From positions 124,001-188,000 of the forward strand of contig JAJEIE010000019.1 of assembly GCA_022827625.1 (NCBI GenBank): a stretch of DNA of 64,000 nt, given 5' to 3'. This stretch comes from Candidatus Poribacteria bacterium. Its GTDB lineage: Bacteria; Poribacteria; WGA-4E; WGA-3G. A program made the position numbers and the translations under genes. Positions 19,223 through 27,699 of the stretch are shown piece after piece (within the stretch, counting starts at the first letter, position 1; every line of letters starts with the position of its first letter). The notes under the pieces are model-generated. The model saw only the letters and a program-made list of their open reading frames with translations. It was not told the origin of the DNA and did not search any database.

Positions 19223-19265
19223 AAACCCTTATTGTATTTGATGATCTATAATACAATAGGGGTTT
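19223..19265 (+). terminator. Stem-loop after the tandem small genes
   Basis: AAACCCTTATTGTAT (19223-19237) pairs along all 15 positions (one T-G) with 19251-19265, leaving a 13-base loop. The following T run is short, so it may be a weak terminator or an attenuator before the DUF3800 gene. Confidence 0.5.
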
Positions 19266-19340
19266 ATTGTTGGAAAGGTGAGAATTTGAGCATCAGTGAT
19301 AGGATACCTATCAAATGCAGAACAGGATATAGGGGACAGC

Positions 19341-19985
19341 ATGCACCTAATCTATATTGACGACTCTGGAGATGAAGAGCTATGTGTATTTTCAGCCTTA
19401 ACGATTCGAGTTGACAAATGGAACTCTTGTCTTAGGGCAATCAAGAAATTCCGGCGCGATATACAGATGAGTGATGGCATCTCTGTTTACACTGAATTCC
19501 ATGCGTGGAAATTTGTTTCGGGGCGCGGAAAAATTGCTGATGGCATAGTCCCGAAAGGGCGACGATGCGAAATTTTCAAACAGACACTTCAAATGGTAGC
19601 GAAGTTACCGGAAACGCGCCTTTTTAGCACCGCGTTCCCAACTAAAACGAGCGAGCATGCTTATGAAGTTTTACTCAGAGGTATAAACCAAACCCTACAA
19701 AAATGGGATAGTCACGCGATTTTGATCTGTGATGAAGGAAAAGATGCTATCTATACAAAATTAGTTAGACGCATGCAAACCTCAAAAAGTGGCGCAATTG
19801 ATCGTATTATTGAAGATCCATTTTTTAAGCAATCCGATCAGTCATATTTCATTCAATTGTCTGATTTTTGTGCTTATGCGCTGCTGCGTCAAGAACGTCC
19901 GATTGCGTCTAAAACAAAGTACGGTCTTGATCAAGCATTCAATTTGTTAGAACCAATATCTGAAGGGATTATACAACCGGGGTAA
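19341..19985 (+). CDS. DUF3800 family protein (predicted RNase H-like), second copy
   Basis: A 214-residue protein from ATG 19341 (MHLIYIDDSGDE), where AGGGGAC lies just upstream; the frame is open back to 19296. Family motifs: IYIDDSGDE, LICDEGKD (about 130) and IQLSDFCAYALLR (about 175), supplying the spaced acidic residues of an RNase H-like site. It is clearly diverged from the copy at 15618. Lies between hsdM and hsdS, followed by the convergent hairpin RNA unit. Biochemical role unknown; defence association is inferred from place. Confidence 0.8.
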   Translation: MHLIYIDDSGDEELCVFSALTIRVDKWNSCLRAIKKFRRDIQMSDGISVYTEFHAWKFVSGRGKIADGIVPKGRRCEIFKQTLQMVAKLPETRLFSTAFPTKTSEHAYEVLLRGINQTLQKWDSHAILICDEGKDAIYTKLVRRMQTSKSGAIDRIIEDPFFKQSDQSYFIQLSDFCAYALLRQERPIASKTKYGLDQAFNLLEPISEGIIQPG

Positions 19986-20000
19986 CCTGAACGAATGGCA

Positions 20001-20051
20001 TAAAAAAAGCAGGGCCTACATCCACCGCCAAGGGAGGGTTCAGTCCTGCAC
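20001..20051 (-). ncRNA. Putative small hairpin RNA with own promoter and terminator
   Basis: On the minus strand a near-consensus promoter (TTGACT, 17 bases, TATAAT) is followed after about 7 bases by GTGCAGGACTG; a 7-bp stem GCAGGAC/GCCCTGC (one G-U) with an imperfect inner stem closes and runs straight into TTTTTTT. The predicted transcript is about 50 bases and has no coding room. It is convergent to the DUF3800 gene, whose stop is 19983-19985, so it could act on that mRNA's 3' end or in trans. I recognise no Rfam family. Confidence 0.6.
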
Positions 20052-20057
20052 AATAAT

Positions 20058-20086
20058 ATTATAACATTTAACCCCAAAATAGTCAA
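20058..20086 (-). promoter_or_regulatory. Promoter of the hairpin RNA
   Basis: On the minus strand TTGACT (20081-20086), 17-base spacer, perfect TATAAT (20058-20063). Confidence 0.65.
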
Positions 20087-20405
20087 GTTATTTTTCAAAT
20101 ATTTTTATGACTTAACGTGAACAAGCGATGAATCCTCGGACTGCAAACACAAGTACCTTGGAAATGCGCGTATTTTTCAAAAGCAGTCGGGTTCATAGTT
20201 GCGCAATTCTGCGGCGTACTCGCCCAAATGCGACGTGCATTATTGCGCCTTGCGTAAGCCCTAACTTATCTTAACTTTGCGAAATTGTGGTCTAAATAAG
20301 CGTATGCACTACAATTAATACTCGCCATAATACGAAAGTATTGCGTATTTTTAAAACATCACGTAAGTCCTATTTTAATATTGAAACTTACTGAAAGGAG
20401 TTCTA
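20087..20405. repeat. Intergenic region with a variant dispersed palindromic element
   Basis: GCGCAAT (20201-20207) and ATTGCGC (20242-20248) flank the same 34-base core (GCGGCGTACTCG...CGTGCATT) seen inverted within the element at 8040-8087, here with different outer arms. The rest is AT-rich; I see no gene before the ATG at 20406. Confidence 0.75.
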
Positions 20406-20936
20406 ATGTTTGAATATACAAAATTGATTAGTAAAGAGTTTCTCAAGGAGGGCAAAGTTTCTGAGATGTTTAGCGTCCACCCTGATTGTGAAGATCGTTT
20501 ATTGAATGAGGTTCAATTAATGGAAAGTTTGCTAGACAATCCTCAATATAGCGATAACGCACAAAAGAGATTAACTCATTTAGTCTATAAATTTTTTGAG
20601 GGTTATGTAGAAAGCTTCGATCAAAATCCAGAAGACTTTGTAAATTATATTTTGCATATCAATCAACTATCGGAACCGACTAAACTAATTAGTAAAGAGT
20701 TTCTCAAGGAGGGCAAAGTCTCTGAGATGTTTAGCGGCTCACCACATTGTGAGACTCATCTATTGAACAGAGCCAAGGAATTGGAGAATTTGTTAGGCGA
20801 TCCTCAATATAGCGATAACGCACAGCAGGAACTAACCGAGTTAGTTAATGAAGTTATCCACGGTGTTTGTGAATCTTTTCGTGAAAATCCTGAGATATTT
20901 ATCCAATTTCTCACGAACTTTTGCCGACGATCATAA
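20406..20936 (+). CDS. Unknown protein with internal duplication
   Basis: A 176-residue, mostly helical, acidic protein made of two similar halves. The stretch TKLISKEFLKEGKVSEMFS occurs at about residues 5 and 92, followed each time by a Cys/His-containing turn, LLN..., a Leu/Glu helix and NPQYSDNAQ/DPQYSDNAQ. At the DNA level the repeated block is nearly identical, so the duplication is recent or kept identical by conversion. GAAAGGAG precedes the ATG. Not recognised; immediately upstream of hsdS (40 bp), so probably co-transcribed with it. Confidence 0.7.
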   Translation: MFEYTKLISKEFLKEGKVSEMFSVHPDCEDRLLNEVQLMESLLDNPQYSDNAQKRLTHLVYKFFEGYVESFDQNPEDFVNYILHINQLSEPTKLISKEFLKEGKVSEMFSGSPHCETHLLNRAKELENLLGDPQYSDNAQQELTELVNEVIHGVCESFRENPEIFIQFLTNFCRRS

Positions 20937-20976
20937 TGACACCCACACCAAGATAAAAGCGATGTAGGACAAAGAG

Positions 20977-22323
20977 ATGGGCAAAAACACCACCGATCAG
21001 GCGGTAACGAGGGGACTTAACCCGAATGGTGAAATGAAGCCATCGGGTGTGGAGTGGATTAGGGATATCCCAGCGCATTGGAAAGTCAGAAGACTCAAAC
21101 ACGTTGCGAAGATACTACCAAGTAATGTTGATAAACACATTTATCCGGATGAGATCCAGGTCAGATTATGCAATTATACAGATGTTTATTACAACGACTA
21201 TATTACAGTTGATACCGTTTTGAAAAAGGGGAGTTGTAAGGAAAGTGAGTTTACGAAATTTGCTTTGAGGAAAGGTGATGTTATAATTACCAAAGATTCT
21301 GAGACCCCAGATGATATTGGCGTTCCAACTTATGTCAAAGGCGATTTGGACCGTGTTGTCTGTGGTTATCATTTAACGATGATTAGACCACTTGCTTGCC
21401 ATGGGGAGTTCATTTTTAGATTTATTCAATCCGATAGGACGAGAAGATATTTTGAGGTAAATTCAAATGGAATTACCAGATATGGCTTGGGAAAATCATC
21501 AATCGAAAATCTACTCTTACCCATACCTTCTGATTCTGAACAAACCCAAATCGCCAACTTCCTCGACCGCAAAACCAAACAGATTGACGAGCTCATCCGC
21601 ATCAAAGAACGACGGATAGAACTGATGCAGGAACAACGCACCGCACTGATAAATCAGGCGGTGACAAAGGGACTTGACCTGAGTGTGGAAATGAAACCGT
21701 CGGGGTTAGAATGGATTGGGGAAATACCGAGGCATTGGGAAGTTATAAACACAAAATACCTATTTCGGTTGGTTACAGAGCCAGCACCGAAAAACAATGA
21801 CTATGAACTTTTATCAATCTATACAGAGATTGGTGTTAAACCCAGAAAAGAGTTGGAAGCAAGAGGAAACAGGGCGACGACGACAGACGGATATTGGCTG
21901 GTCAAAAAAGGTGACTTCATCGTCAATAAACTTCTCGCGTGGATGGGGGCAATTGGTTTGTCTAATTATGAAGGCGTAACAAGTCCTGCTTATGACATTT
22001 TGAGAAAAAGTCGTCCTCTAAATGAACGTTTCTATGAGTATTTGTTTCGATGTGGACTTTATTTTACAGAATTCAAAAAACGGTCAAGAGGTATCATGGA
22101 AGTTAGATTGAGGTTATATTTTGATCAGTTTGGTCAAATCCCTTTAGTGTTTCCGCCTGTTGACGAACAAAATGAGATTGTTGACTTCCTTGACTACAAA
22201 ACCGGACAGATTGACGAATTGATAGCCGCAGAGCAGCAAAAAATCGAACTCCTGAAAGAATACCGTCAATCCCTCATCTCCGAAGCAGTGACCGGCAAAA
22301 TAGATGTCCGAAACGAGGTATAG
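20977..22323 (+). CDS. hsdS: Type I restriction-modification specificity subunit HsdS
   Basis: A 448-residue protein with the twofold pattern of HsdS. Each target-recognition domain is introduced by a similar phrase (MKPSGVEWIRDIPAHW near 21 and MKPSGLEWIGEIPRHW near 232) and closed by a coiled-coil spacer (QIANFLDRKTKQIDELI near 190; IVDFLDYKTGQIDELI near 405). These set the two halves of a bipartite recognition site. The first domain is more AT-rich than its neighbours, as expected for exchangeable recognition domains. Stop 22321-22323; hsdR starts 3 bases later. Confidence 0.94.
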   Translation: MGKNTTDQAVTRGLNPNGEMKPSGVEWIRDIPAHWKVRRLKHVAKILPSNVDKHIYPDEIQVRLCNYTDVYYNDYITVDTVLKKGSCKESEFTKFALRKGDVIITKDSETPDDIGVPTYVKGDLDRVVCGYHLTMIRPLACHGEFIFRFIQSDRTRRYFEVNSNGITRYGLGKSSIENLLLPIPSDSEQTQIANFLDRKTKQIDELIRIKERRIELMQEQRTALINQAVTKGLDLSVEMKPSGLEWIGEIPRHWEVINTKYLFRLVTEPAPKNNDYELLSIYTEIGVKPRKELEARGNRATTTDGYWLVKKGDFIVNKLLAWMGAIGLSNYEGVTSPAYDILRKSRPLNERFYEYLFRCGLYFTEFKKRSRGIMEVRLRLYFDQFGQIPLVFPPVDEQNEIVDFLDYKTGQIDELIAAEQQKIELLKEYRQSLISEAVTGKIDVRNEV

Positions 22324-22326
22324 ACG

Positions 22327-25308
22327 ATGCGGACGTATACAGAAACAGATTTTGAAGACCACATCGAACAGCACCTAAATTCATCGGACTACCAGTCGTT
22401 ACAACCTGCCGCTTATGATAGAAACCTCTGTCTCATTCCCAATGAGACGCTGCAATTTATTCAGAATACACAACCCAAAGTGTATCAGAGACTGGAACGC
22501 CAGTACGGTGCCGACACACCCGCTAACCTCCTCAACCGTGTGAGTAGAGAGATTACGCGGCGTGGGGTGCTGGACGTGCTGCGGAAAGGGGTTAAGGATC
22601 GGGGTTGTGATTTTAAACTGACCTACTTCCAACCCTCAAGTGGCATGAACCCCGACCATCAAAAACTTTACGCCCAGAACCGATTCTCCCTCATTCGACA
22701 ACTGCATTATTCGCAACGGAACGAGAAATCGCTTGATATGACCCTGTTCCTCAACGGTTTGCCACTGGTGACGATGGAACTGAAGAACAGCCTCACCGGT
22801 CAGGTTGTCGCCGATGCGGAGAAACAGTACCGGACAGATCGGGATTCACGGGAGCCGTTGTTCCGATTCAAGCGGTGTCTGGTGCACTTTGCGGTGGGCA
22901 ACGAGAAGGTTTCTATGACAACCCGGTTACAGGGTGGTACGACGCGGTTCTTTCCGTTTAACAAGGACATCGAAAATCCTGTAAATCCCGACGGGCACAA
23001 GACTGCCTACCTGTGGGAGGATGTCTTGCATCCGGATAACCTCATGGCACTCATCGACAACTTTATCCATGAGCAGGAGACCACAGAAAAGGTTTATGAC
23101 TCCAACATTAACGCCGTGAAAGATGTGAAACACCGCGTACTCGTTTTCCCGCGATACCATCAGCTGGATGTGATTCGTCAATTGAAAGCGGCTATCGTCG
23201 CCGAGGGCGTTGGGCATAACTACCTGATTCAACACACCACCGGGAGCGGGAAATCGAACTCCATCGCATGGTTGGCACACCTGCTGACGCATCTGTATCG
23301 GTCGGAGGACGATACCCATCGTATCTTTGACTCCATCATTGTCGTGACGGATCGAGTCGTACTTGATAGACAACTTCAAGAAACGATCAAGCAGGTAGAA
23401 CAAGTTGAAGGTGTAGTTTATGCCGTTGATAAGAACTCAGCGCAGCTCAGAGATTATCTCGAATCCGGCAAAAGCGTCATCATCTCAACAATTCAGAAGT
23501 TCAGTGTGATTGCTGAGGAGATCGGCAAACTCAAAAGCAGGACCTTTGCTGTGATTATCGACGAAGCACACTCCTCACAGAGCGGTGAGGCTGCAAAAGA
23601 CCTCAGAGTCTCGCTTTCAAAAGGAGTTGAGGAAGACATAGAAGATGATGACCCCGACGAAGTAGAATCAGATATAGATGCCAAAATCCTTGAACAGATG
23701 GAACAGCGTAGAATGCAGGAGCATATCTCCTATTTCGGTTTTAGCGGCACGCCGAAAAACAAGACGTTAGAACTCTTTGGACGGAAGGACGCAGAAGGGA
23801 CATTTGTCCCGTTCCACGTCTATTCCATGCGCCAGAGTATCAGCGAAGGGTTTACACTGGACGTGCTACAGAACTATACTACCTTTAAGAGATATTTCCA
23901 ACTCGTCAAGCGTGTTTCAGAGGATAAAGCGTATGAGAAGGCGCGGACGCTCCGGACACTCACCAATTATGTTGATCTACAGCACTACAGTATTGAGACC
24001 AAGACCCGAATTATGTTGGAACACTTCACCGAACACACGGCAAAAACGATAGAAGGGAAGGGGCGGGCGATGCTGGTTACGCCGTCTCGACGCCACTGCG
24101 TCAGATACAAATTGGAGTTCGACAAGCAGATGCGGGAGATAGACCTGCCCTACGACTGTCTGGTAGCGTTCAGCGATACGGTACACGACACCGACAACGG
24201 GGTGGATTACACGGAAAACGGGATGAATTCCTTGCCACCCGGGACTTCCATTGCGGACAGTTTTAAGAGTCCTGAATACCGGATTCTGATTGTGGCGAAT
24301 AAGTTTCAGACGGGTTTCGATGAGCCGCTCCTGCAGACGATGTACGTGGATAAGCGGTTGGATGGGCTGCAGTGTGTCCAGACCTTGAGCCGTCTGAACC
24401 GCGTCGCCACCGGTAAGACGGATACGCTGGTCCTCGACTTTGTGAATGAACCCGATCAGATACAAGAGGCGTTTCAGCAATACTATCAGACGACAGGGCT
24501 TGCGGAGGAGACCGACCCGAATCGGTTGTATGACTTACAGAGCCAATTGGACGGTTTTGATCTCTATGATGAGAAGGTCATTGATCAATTCTGTCGGACC
24601 TTTTACGAATCTGATCGACCGGATGCGTCTCTACAGGGCATCCTTGATAGCGTCGTCGAGAAATGGTTGGAACTTGAAGACATAAATGAGCCGGAGGCGT
24701 TTCGCTCTACCTTGCAGAGTTATATTCGCCTCTATGGATACATTTCGCAGTTGATTACCTTCACCGATGTAACGTTGGAAAAGTTGTATATCTTCGGTCG
24801 TAGTTTAAACAAGAAACTCCCGAAACGGGAACACTCAGATTTACAGGGTGTCCTTGAGGCTGTGGACTTGGACTCATTTCGTATCCAGAAAACATACGAC
24901 AGTCTACAACTCTCCCTTGAAGCGGAGGATAGCGAAGTTCCAGGAATTGGCAGCGATGTCGCTACTGTCAGGGACCCGGAGCAGGATTTCCTCTCTAATA
25001 TCATTGACACGCTGAACAGTGTCCATCATACAGATTTTACTGCAGAGGATAAGGTTGACCTTGCGAGCATTCACCAAAAAGTGCACGAAAACGAGGAACT
25101 TCGGCAGGTGATTGAGGGAGATAATACGGAGACCAACAAACGCTACAAGTTTGAGCAGGTGATTGATGACATTTTATTCGGTTTCATTGATAGTAAACTT
25201 GACCTCTATAATAAATTAACGCAACCGGAAATCAAGGCAGATCTCATGCATCAACTCTATCAAGCCTATCTTGACCAGCCGTCCGCTGCTGCGCGAAGGG
25301 ACGATTAG
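22327..25308 (+). CDS. hsdR: Type I restriction endonuclease/translocase subunit HsdR
   Basis: A 993-residue protein. The N-terminal PD-(D/E)xK nuclease includes LPLVTMELKN (about 140-150). The superfamily 2 motor follows: Walker A HTTGSGKSNS (about 301), VVTDRVVLDRQLQ (motif Ia), the DEAH box VIIDEAHSSQSGE (about 410), GFSGTP (motif III), and FQTGFDEP with QTLSRLNR (motifs V and VI). A helical C-terminal domain binds the methylase core. It translocates and cleaves unmethylated DNA. Full length for the family; no frameshift seen, so the system may be active. Confidence 0.95.
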   Translation: MRTYTETDFEDHIEQHLNSSDYQSLQPAAYDRNLCLIPNETLQFIQNTQPKVYQRLERQYGADTPANLLNRVSREITRRGVLDVLRKGVKDRGCDFKLTYFQPSSGMNPDHQKLYAQNRFSLIRQLHYSQRNEKSLDMTLFLNGLPLVTMELKNSLTGQVVADAEKQYRTDRDSREPLFRFKRCLVHFAVGNEKVSMTTRLQGGTTRFFPFNKDIENPVNPDGHKTAYLWEDVLHPDNLMALIDNFIHEQETTEKVYDSNINAVKDVKHRVLVFPRYHQLDVIRQLKAAIVAEGVGHNYLIQHTTGSGKSNSIAWLAHLLTHLYRSEDDTHRIFDSIIVVTDRVVLDRQLQETIKQVEQVEGVVYAVDKNSAQLRDYLESGKSVIISTIQKFSVIAEEIGKLKSRTFAVIIDEAHSSQSGEAAKDLRVSLSKGVEEDIEDDDPDEVESDIDAKILEQMEQRRMQEHISYFGFSGTPKNKTLELFGRKDAEGTFVPFHVYSMRQSISEGFTLDVLQNYTTFKRYFQLVKRVSEDKAYEKARTLRTLTNYVDLQHYSIETKTRIMLEHFTEHTAKTIEGKGRAMLVTPSRRHCVRYKLEFDKQMREIDLPYDCLVAFSDTVHDTDNGVDYTENGMNSLPPGTSIADSFKSPEYRILIVANKFQTGFDEPLLQTMYVDKRLDGLQCVQTLSRLNRVATGKTDTLVLDFVNEPDQIQEAFQQYYQTTGLAEETDPNRLYDLQSQLDGFDLYDEKVIDQFCRTFYESDRPDASLQGILDSVVEKWLELEDINEPEAFRSTLQSYIRLYGYISQLITFTDVTLEKLYIFGRSLNKKLPKREHSDLQGVLEAVDLDSFRIQKTYDSLQLSLEAEDSEVPGIGSDVATVRDPEQDFLSNIIDTLNSVHHTDFTAEDKVDLASIHQKVHENEELRQVIEGDNTETNKRYKFEQVIDDILFGFIDSKLDLYNKLTQPEIKADLMHQLYQAYLDQPSAAARRDD

Positions 25309-25602
25309 GGTGAAGTCGATTGAATGGTTATACCTTTATGACACAAACTAACAGTTTGTGCTACAAAAGAGTGTCCGCGTTTTTACGTCGGGTGCGTCTC
25401 GTATAGATTTTATTGTATAATCCTGTAAATCCTGATTCTGACAAATACCAACCGCCGATAGCCGACCACCAGTTCTAAACCGAGTCCCCTAATTTAATCT
25501 TTTCCTTGACTGCATGAACCAGATGCATTATCATTGTAGGTGTGGTTACGGTGGCTTACCTTAAAAAATAAATATCGTAAAAAATAAAAAAGGAGAATTC
25601 TT
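25309..25602. other. Intergenic region with hairpin, heptad-like repeats and promoter
   Basis: Nearly 300 bases. CACAAACT/AGTTTGTG forms an 8-bp hairpin (25342-25360). A heptad-like run (ACCGCCG, ATAGCCG, ACCACCA) spans 25451-25471. A promoter lies at 25506-25534. No gene seen. Confidence 0.6.
25506..25534 (+). promoter_or_regulatory. Sigma70 promoter of hflK-hflC
   Basis: TTGACT (25506-25511), 17-base spacer, TATCAT (25529-25534), about 70 bases before the hflK start. Confidence 0.5.
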
Positions 25603-26571
25603 GTGCAAGAACTCCATGAACTGATTACACAGCAACCCTACACACGTCTCATCACGCCGAAGCGCATCTTGTATGTAATCCTGGGGCTGATCCTCTTAGG
25701 ATGCATGGCGACGAGTTTTTATATCGTTGAAGCAGATGAGATAGCGGTTGTGCTGATGTTTGGCAAATCCGTCCGGCAAGCCGAACCCGGACTCCACTTC
25801 AAGTTACCGCTCGGTATTGAGAGATCCCTTAACGTTCCTGTGCGGAAGGTCTTTAAAGAAGAATTCGGGTTTCGGACGCTTCGGGCAGGGATTCGGACGC
25901 AGTATGACACCCGTGACTACGCGGCGGAATCCCTCCTGCTAACTGGAGACCTGAGCATTGCTGATGTCGAATGGGTGGTGCAGTATAAAATCAAGGACCC
26001 AGAGCGTTTCCTGTTTTCTGTGAGAAATCCGCAACGGGCTTTACGCGACCTCTCGGAATCGGTGATGAGCCGAGTCGTTGGTGATCGGACAGTGACGGAA
26101 GTGTTAACTATCGGTCGTATTGAAATCGCCGCAGAAGTTGAGGAACACCTTCAACGCTTGTTGGATCTCTACGAGACCGGATTAGATGTGGCGACGGTGA
26201 CTTTGCAGGATGTGAATCCACCGGAAGCGGTGAAATCCGCCTTTAACGCCGTTAATGAGGCGAAACAGGAGAAAGAGCGATTAATCAACGAGGCGTGGCG
26301 CGATTACAACCAATCCGTTCCGAAAGCCAAAGGTGTGGCAGCACAAAGGATTTCGGAGGCACAGGGTTACGCACTGAAACGGGTTAACGAAGCGCAAGGC
26401 GATGCGGATCGGTTCAAGGCGATTCGTTCGGAGTATCAAAAGGCGAAAGAGGTTACCCGTCGTCGTCTGTATCTGGAAGCGATGCGGGAAGTGTTGCCAC
26501 AGGTGAAAGAGATTTATGTCATTGACGGTAACGCCAACATGCCTATTCCAATCTTGCAACTCAAAGAGTAG
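25603..26571 (+). CDS. hflK: SPFH-domain membrane protease regulator HflK
   Basis: A 322-residue protein. One membrane segment (about 24-45), then the SPFH/prohibitin domain (IVEADEIAVVLMFGKSVRQ onward), a long Ala/Glu/Arg coiled coil (about 210-285) and a C-terminal strand. With HflC it forms the large cage around FtsH that limits membrane-protein degradation. It starts with GTG after AAAAAGGAG and has a shorter, less Gly/Pro-rich N-terminus than E. coli HflK. hflC follows after 29 bp. No ftsH in the window. Confidence 0.9.
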   Translation: MQELHELITQQPYTRLITPKRILYVILGLILLGCMATSFYIVEADEIAVVLMFGKSVRQAEPGLHFKLPLGIERSLNVPVRKVFKEEFGFRTLRAGIRTQYDTRDYAAESLLLTGDLSIADVEWVVQYKIKDPERFLFSVRNPQRALRDLSESVMSRVVGDRTVTEVLTIGRIEIAAEVEEHLQRLLDLYETGLDVATVTLQDVNPPEAVKSAFNAVNEAKQEKERLINEAWRDYNQSVPKAKGVAAQRISEAQGYALKRVNEAQGDADRFKAIRSEYQKAKEVTRRRLYLEAMREVLPQVKEIYVIDGNANMPIPILQLKE

Positions 26572-26600
26572 CGCGGCTACAATACAAAAGGAGTGTTCCG

Positions 26601-27563
26601 ATGCTATCGAAAAAAGTCATTATACCGTTGATTGTCATTGTCGTTCTTGTAGCGCCGCTTGCTTTGGGAATGTTCTACGTCGTCTATGAAGGCGAACAGG
26701 TCGTCATTACCGAGTTTGGTCGTCCTATTGGGCAACCCATCGTTACCGCAGGTTTGAAAGTGAAGACCCCATTTATTCAGCAGGTTCACCGTTTCGAGAA
26801 ACGTGTGCTTGAGTGGGACGGTTCGCCGAATCAGATTCCGACGAAGGACAAGCGGTTCATCTGGTTGGATACCACGGCGCGCTGGCGCATTGTGGATGCG
26901 CTCAAGTTCTATCAGGCACTTGGGACAGAGCAGTTTGCGCAATCTCGCTTGGATGATATTATTGATTCTGCGGCGCGCGATTTGGTGACGGCGCAGCTCC
27001 TCATTGAGGTCGTGCGGGATTCAAATCGGGTCTTAAGTCTGGATATGGAAGCTCTTGAAGACGAGGAGGGGCAATCCGGCGAACCGTTGGAAGAAATTCA
27101 GATTGGTAGGGAGCGGATTACACGGATGATTCTCGAAAAGGTTCAGGAAACCGTCCCACAATTCGGCGTTGAACTCGTTGATGTTCGGATAAAACGCATT
27201 AACTATGTAGACGAAGTCCGCAAGAAGGTCTTTGACCAGATGATTTCTGAACGGCAGCGTATCTCTGAGAAGTACAAGTCTGAAGGTGCGGGTGAAGCCG
27301 CCGACATCATGGGGCAGAAGCAAAAGGAATTAGAGCGGATACAATCCGAAGCCTATAAGGAAGCCGAGCAGATTAAGGGGGATGCCGATGCCAAGGCTAT
27401 CCAGATTTACGCCGAAGCACACGGTCAAGATCCGGAATTCTTCGCTTTTATCCAGACCTTAGAGACCTATCGTCAGACAACAGGTGAGCGTACGAAACTC
27501 ATTCTGACGACGGATAGCGACCTCTATCGGTATCTTAAGAACAGCCAAACACTCAGACGTTGA
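26601..27563 (+). CDS. hflC: SPFH-domain membrane protease regulator HflC
   Basis: A 320-residue partner of HflK. An N-terminal membrane segment (about 5-27) is followed by the SPFH domain (FYVVYEGEQVVITEFGRP) and the HflC pattern VELVDVRIKRINY, then a coiled coil with Ala/Glu repeats (EADQIKGDADAKA-like) and the typical FFAFIQTLETYRQT. AAAAGGAGTG precedes the ATG. A short acidic insert (DEEGQSGEPLEE, about 152-165) sits where some HflC proteins carry loops. Confidence 0.93.
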   Translation: MLSKKVIIPLIVIVVLVAPLALGMFYVVYEGEQVVITEFGRPIGQPIVTAGLKVKTPFIQQVHRFEKRVLEWDGSPNQIPTKDKRFIWLDTTARWRIVDALKFYQALGTEQFAQSRLDDIIDSAARDLVTAQLLIEVVRDSNRVLSLDMEALEDEEGQSGEPLEEIQIGRERITRMILEKVQETVPQFGVELVDVRIKRINYVDEVRKKVFDQMISERQRISEKYKSEGAGEAADIMGQKQKELERIQSEAYKEAEQIKGDADAKAIQIYAEAHGQDPEFFAFIQTLETYRQTTGERTKLILTTDSDLYRYLKNSQTLRR

Positions 27564-27571
27564 TAGTAGCG

Positions 27572-27688
27572 GTTAGTGAATAACGATTAGCGAATAGCAA
27601 TTAGCAATTGGTTTTTAGTTAAGAGGCTCCCTTGTAACCATGACCCTCTTAACTTATAACTTATAACTTATAACTTATAACTTATAAC
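27572..27688. repeat. Two heptanucleotide tandem arrays before the DUF6785-like gene
   Basis: 27572-27613 is a degenerate array (GTTAGTG, AATAACG, ATTAGCG, AATAGCA, ATTAGCA, ATTGGTT). 27651-27688 is about 5.4 perfect copies of AACTTAT, ending 11 bases before the TTG start at 27700. The repeated TATAAC within the unit resembles a -10 hexamer. Confidence 0.9.
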
Positions 27689-27699
27689 CGATAACTACT

